From: Burkholderiales bacterium
Lineage (GTDB): Bacteria; Pseudomonadota; Gammaproteobacteria; Burkholderiales; Burkholderiaceae_C
Direction of reading: 5' to 3'
NCBI GenBank assembly: GCA_028869035.1
Contig: JAGWTL010000115.1
Location: 1-8,355 of the forward strand
DNA length: 8,355 nt
How positions within the stretch are numbered: position 1 is the first letter of the stretch; every line of letters starts with the position of its first letter. Below the pieces are notes generated by a model. It was not told where the DNA came from, searched no databases, and was given only the letters and a program-made list of their open reading frames with translations. Both the position numbers and the translations under genes were made by a program. Below are positions 6,367 to 8,355 of this stretch, one piece after another.

Positions 6367-6609
6367 ATGAACAAGTTGCTCGCTGCCCTGATCGCCGGCC
6401 TGTTTGCCGCAGGTGCTTACGCCCAGGCCCCCGCTCCTGCTGTGGCTCCGGCTCCGGCGGTTGCACCGGCACCGGCCGTGGCCCCCACCAAGCCCGAGAC
6501 CAAGCCCGAAGCCCGCGCTGACAAGAAGAAAAAGAGCAAGGTCAGCAAGTCCAGCAAGGCCAAGAAGTCCAAGAAAAAGGCAGAGATGAAGGAAGGCGCC
6601 GCCAAGTAA
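6367..6609 (+). CDS. Small exported Ala-Pro repeat / lysine-rich protein
   Basis: An 80-residue protein I cannot assign to a named family. Residues 1-19 (MNKLLAALIAGLFAAGAYA) are a clear signal peptide, cleaved before Gln20. The mature part begins with three exact copies of APAPAV (residues 21-38), then a charged segment (TKPETKPEARAD) and a strongly basic tail rich in KKKKSK and SKKKAEMKEGAAK. By count, 16 of the last 40 residues are lysine. Cysteine is absent, and the mature protein should be disordered and very basic in the periplasm or outside the cell. It may bind anionic surfaces such as lipopolysaccharide or nucleic acid, but that is inference from charge alone. It resembles histone H1-like Lys/Ala/Pro tails in composition, yet the signal peptide argues against a nucleoid role. 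It is expressed from a good ribosome binding site and followed by a strong terminator. Confidence 0.8.
   Translation: MNKLLAALIAGLFAAGAYAQAPAPAVAPAPAVAPAPAVAPTKPETKPEARADKKKKSKVSKSSKAKKSKKKAEMKEGAAK
6427..6480 (+). repeat. Three tandem 18-bp repeats encoding APAPAV
   Basis: Units at 6427-6444, 6445-6462 and 6463-6480 all encode APAPAV but differ at many third codon positions (GCC CCC GCT, GCT CCG GCT, GCA CCG GCA at the unit starts). The protein repeat is exact while the DNA repeat has drifted. Confidence 0.85.
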
Positions 6610-6628
6610 AGGCCGCTGCCTTCTGCGC

Positions 6629-6652
6629 AAGGCCCGCTACGGCGGGCTTTTT
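6629..6652 (+). terminator. Intrinsic terminator with UACG tetraloop
   Basis: A perfect 6-bp GC stem, GCCCGC (6632-6637) with GCGGGC (6642-6647), is closed by the very stable C(UACG)G tetraloop and followed by five T (6648-6652). AAG at 6629-6631 can pair with the first T residues to lengthen the stem. It lies 22 nt after the TAA of the small exported protein gene. The opposite strand lacks a T-tract, so it should not serve the converging dbpA. Confidence 0.92.
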
Positions 6653-6687
6653 GCATGGGCTCTCGTAAAGCGCCGCCAGGACAGGCT

Positions 6688-8079
6688 TCAGTCCACGCCC
6701 ACCAGCCTGGCCTTCACGCTTTTGCCCTTGACCTTGCCCGCGTTGAGCCGGGCGACCGCCTCGCTGGCAATGCCGCGCTCCACGGCCACGAAGGTGCAGA
6801 ACTCGGTGACGTTGATCTTGCCGATCTGCTCGCGTGTGTAGCCGGCCTCGCCGGTCAGCGCGCCCAGCACGTCGCCGGGGCGGATCTTTTCCTTGCGGCC
6901 GCCCAGGATCTGCAGGGTGGTCATGGGCGGCAGCAGGGGCTCCTTGCTGGCCGGTTTCAATTCGTCCAGCTTGTGCCAGACAGACTCCTGCGTCTGGTAC
7001 TGCTCGATGCGGCCCACGGCCCCCATCTCGTCCATGCTGGCCAGGCTCAGGGCCAGGCCGGACTCGCCCGCGCGGCCGGTGCGGCCGATGCGGTGCACAT
7101 GCACCTCGGGGTCGGGCGAGATGTCCACATTGACCACGGCTTCGAGCTGTGTGATGTCCAGTCCGCGTGAGGCCACGTCGGTGGCCACCAGCACCGAGCA
7201 GCTGCGGTTGGCGAACTGCGCCAGCACCTGGTCGCGTTCGCGCTGCTCCAGTTCGCCGTAGAGCGCCAGCGCGCTGATGCCCTGGCTTTGCAGCAGCGCC
7301 ACCAGTTCCTTGCAGCGTTGTTTGGTGTTGCAGAAGGCCAGGGTGCTGACCGGGCGGAAGTGCAGCAGCAGCTGGGCCACGGCCTGCAGGCGGGTGGCGC
7401 GTGTCACCTCGTAGAAACGCTGCTCGATCTTCGGCGCGCTCTGCTTCGTTTCCACCTTCACCTGCTGCGGATCGCGCAGGAACCGGGTGGCGATCCTGGC
7501 GATACCTTCGGGGTAGGTGGCCGAGAACAGCAGGGTCTGCCGTTCCCGGGGGCACTGCTGGGCCACGGTGGCGATGTCGTCGAAGAAGCCCATGTCCAGC
7601 ATGCGATCGGCTTCGTCGAGCACGAGGGTGTTGAGGGCGGCCAGGTCCAGGGTGCCGCGCTGCAGGTGGTCCATGATGCGCCCCGGCGTGCCCACCACGA
7701 TGTGGGCGCCATGCTCCAGGCTGGCGCTCTGCATGCGCAGCGGCACGCCGCCGCAGAGGGTGACGATCTTGATGTTGTCCTGCGCGCGCGCCAGGCGCCG
7801 CAGCTCCACGGTCACCTGGTCGGCCAGCTCGCGCGTGGGGCACAGCACCAGGGACTGCACGGCAAAACGCCGCGGGTTCAGGTTGGTCAACACCACCAGG
7901 GCGAAGGCCGCGGTCTTGCCGCTGCCGGTCTGGGCCTGGGCGATCAGGTCCTTGCCCATCAGCGCCAGGGGCAGGCTGGCGGCCTGGATCGGCGTCATCG
8001 CGCTGTAACCCAGCTGCTGCAGGTTCTCCAGCATGGCGGGGCTCAGGGGCAGGGTGCTGAAGGCGGTGGGGCTGGACAT
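6688..8079 (-). CDS. dbpA: ATP-dependent RNA helicase DbpA (DEAD-box)
   Basis: A 463-residue DEAD-box helicase (E. coli DbpA is about 457). DbpA is activated by hairpin 92 of 23S rRNA and acts in assembly of the large ribosomal subunit. Visible motifs in order are the Q-motif region FSTLPLSPAMLENLQQLGY..TPIQ (7-32), AQTGSGKT (motif I, TGSGKT 51-56), PTREL (81-85), TPGR (131-134), DEAD (155-158), SAT (186-188), VLVATDVASRGLDI (VI-adjacent, about 296-309) and HRIGRTGR (329-336). The C-terminal domain (about 387-463: ILGGRKEKIRPGDVLGALTG, IGKINVTEFCTFVAV, KGKSVKARLVG) is the DbpA-specific RRM-like rRNA-binding domain, which separates it from RhlE, SrmB and CsdA. The ATG at 8079 abuts a perfect palindrome and has no Shine-Dalgarno site. 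The gene converges on the terminator at 6629-6652 and is divergent from the Tat-exported gene at 8187. Confidence 0.96.
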   Translation of the reverse strand: MSSPTAFSTLPLSPAMLENLQQLGYSAMTPIQAASLPLALMGKDLIAQAQTGSGKTAAFALVVLTNLNPRRFAVQSLVLCPTRELADQVTVELRRLARAQDNIKIVTLCGGVPLRMQSASLEHGAHIVVGTPGRIMDHLQRGTLDLAALNTLVLDEADRMLDMGFFDDIATVAQQCPRERQTLLFSATYPEGIARIATRFLRDPQQVKVETKQSAPKIEQRFYEVTRATRLQAVAQLLLHFRPVSTLAFCNTKQRCKELVALLQSQGISALALYGELEQRERDQVLAQFANRSCSVLVATDVASRGLDITQLEAVVNVDISPDPEVHVHRIGRTGRAGESGLALSLASMDEMGAVGRIEQYQTQESVWHKLDELKPASKEPLLPPMTTLQILGGRKEKIRPGDVLGALTGEAGYTREQIGKINVTEFCTFVAVERGIASEAVARLNAGKVKGKSVKARLVGVD

Positions 8080-8094
8080 GCCCGATTATCGGGC
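8080..8094. promoter_or_regulatory. dbpA: Perfect palindrome abutting the dbpA start codon
   Basis: GCCCGATTATCGGGC has 7-bp perfect arms around one central base and touches the dbpA ATG (8077-8079). On the minus strand it contains GATAAT (8090-8085), a -10-like hexamer 5 nt before the ATG. It could be an operator over the -10, a hairpin in the 5' end of the mRNA, or chance. No matching -35 hexamer was found. Confidence 0.45.
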
Positions 8095-8123
8095 TTCGCA
8101 GCGTGGGGGATTGGGTAGGCGCT

Positions 8124-8152
8124 GTGCAACGGGGCGGGAGGGCCCCTAGACT
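8124..8152 (+). promoter_or_regulatory. Weak candidate promoter of the Tat-exported gene
   Basis: GTGCAA (8124-8129) and TAGACT (8147-8152) are 17 nt apart, with three and two mismatches from the sigma-70 consensus. A start near 8159 would give a leader of about 28 nt that includes the ribosome binding site. Support is limited to spacing and position. Confidence 0.25.
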
Positions 8153-8174
8153 ACGAATTCCCAAACACCGAGAT

Positions 8175-8180
8175 GAGGAG
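8175..8180 (+). promoter_or_regulatory. Shine-Dalgarno site for the gene at 8187
   Basis: GAGGAG ends 6 nt before the ATG at 8187 and 9 nt before a second, adjacent in-frame ATG at 8190; either could be used. It is the strongest ribosome binding site in the window and contrasts with most of its neighbours. Confidence 0.75.
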
Positions 8181-8186
8181 CCCCCG

Positions 8187-8355
8187 ATGATGAACCGCGA
8201 TCTTGAAACCGAATTCAAGGCCCTGCTGCCGGGCCGGAGTACCGAGATGGGCGCCACGCGCCGCACGGCGCTCAAGGCCGCGCTGGGCGTGGGTTATGCC
8301 GCTTCCGTCCTGCCCGTCATGGCGCAGACCGTGATCAAGACCCCGACCGACGGCC
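8187..8355 (+). CDS. Tat-exported protein, probably dienelactone hydrolase family (N-terminal fragment)
   Basis: Only the first 56 residues are inside the window. They begin MMNRDLETEFKALLPG and contain a twin-arginine motif TRRTALK (Arg25-Arg26), a weakly hydrophobic stretch AALGVGYAASVLPVMA and a likely cleavage site after VMA (residue 46), so Tat export to the periplasm is expected. The segment LPVMAQTVIKTPTDG, together with the EFKALLP start, resembles the N-termini of Burkholderiales dienelactone hydrolase (carboxymethylenebutenolidase) proteins with a Tat leader, where QPVMAQT..I.T...GL precedes the alpha/beta hydrolase domain. The catalytic Cys/Asp/His triad lies beyond the window, so the family call is an inference from the leader alone. 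The gene is divergent from dbpA across 107 bp and has a strong Shine-Dalgarno site. Confidence 0.6.
   Translation, partial: MMNRDLETEFKALLPGRSTEMGATRRTALKAALGVGYAASVLPVMAQTVIKTPTDG

Noticed and set aside
6542..8275. 577-codon open frame on the minus strand in a different frame over dbpA
   Set aside because: It reads dbpA out of frame into Arg/Pro/Gly-rich sequence and crosses the terminator and the start region of the divergent gene.
1..8355. Search for mobile elements, CRISPR, tRNA/rRNA, toxin-antitoxin or defence genes
   Set aside because: No transposase, integrase, direct-repeat array, tRNA-like cloverleaf or toxin-sized gene pair was seen. Every sizeable reading frame with a plausible protein is accounted for by the genes listed.

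Overview
The window looks like a core chromosomal segment of a GC-rich betaproteobacterium of the order Burkholderiales, probably Comamonadaceae-like. The base composition, the strong preference for G/C at third codon positions, the protein relatives recognised by eye and the thrB / DUF2782 / polA neighbourhood all point that way. No RNA genes, transposases, integrases, CRISPR arrays or defence cassettes were seen. Assignments rest on reading motifs; no database search was run.

Layout. Positions 1-1242 (minus strand) hold a two-gene unit: a small exported DUF2782 protein, then the APH-type homoserine kinase ThrB, whose 3' end leaves the window. A 74-bp divergent intergenic region with a 9-bp inverted repeat separates this unit from polA (1317-4109, plus), a complete 930-residue DNA polymerase I with intact proofreading and polymerase motifs. 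The linker between its 5' nuclease and Klenow parts contains an in-frame copy of a REP-like palindromic repeat. Downstream on the plus strand lie an exported lytic transglycosylase (4192-4902), a YhbW-like flavin-dependent (luciferase-like) oxidoreductase (4967-5983), a DUF3297 protein (6000-6263) and a small exported Ala-Pro/Lys-rich protein (6367-6609). The last ends at a strong intrinsic terminator with a UACG tetraloop. Converging on it is dbpA (8079-6688, minus), a DEAD-box 23S rRNA helicase. Divergent from dbpA is the N-terminus of a Tat-exported protein, probably dienelactone hydrolase-like (8187 onward), cut by the window edge.

The genes do not form one pathway. They are housekeeping functions side by side: threonine synthesis, DNA replication and repair, cell-wall turnover, ribosome assembly, plus several poorly characterised small proteins. 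No convincing undescribed multi-gene system is present. The points most worth following are the repeat translated inside PolA, a recurrent -10-like hexamer placed 5-8 nt before start codons that lack Shine-Dalgarno sequences (possible leaderless mRNAs), a perfect palindrome abutting the dbpA start, and the dyad between DUF2782 and polA. Stretches without genes are all short (under about 110 bp) and are described individually.
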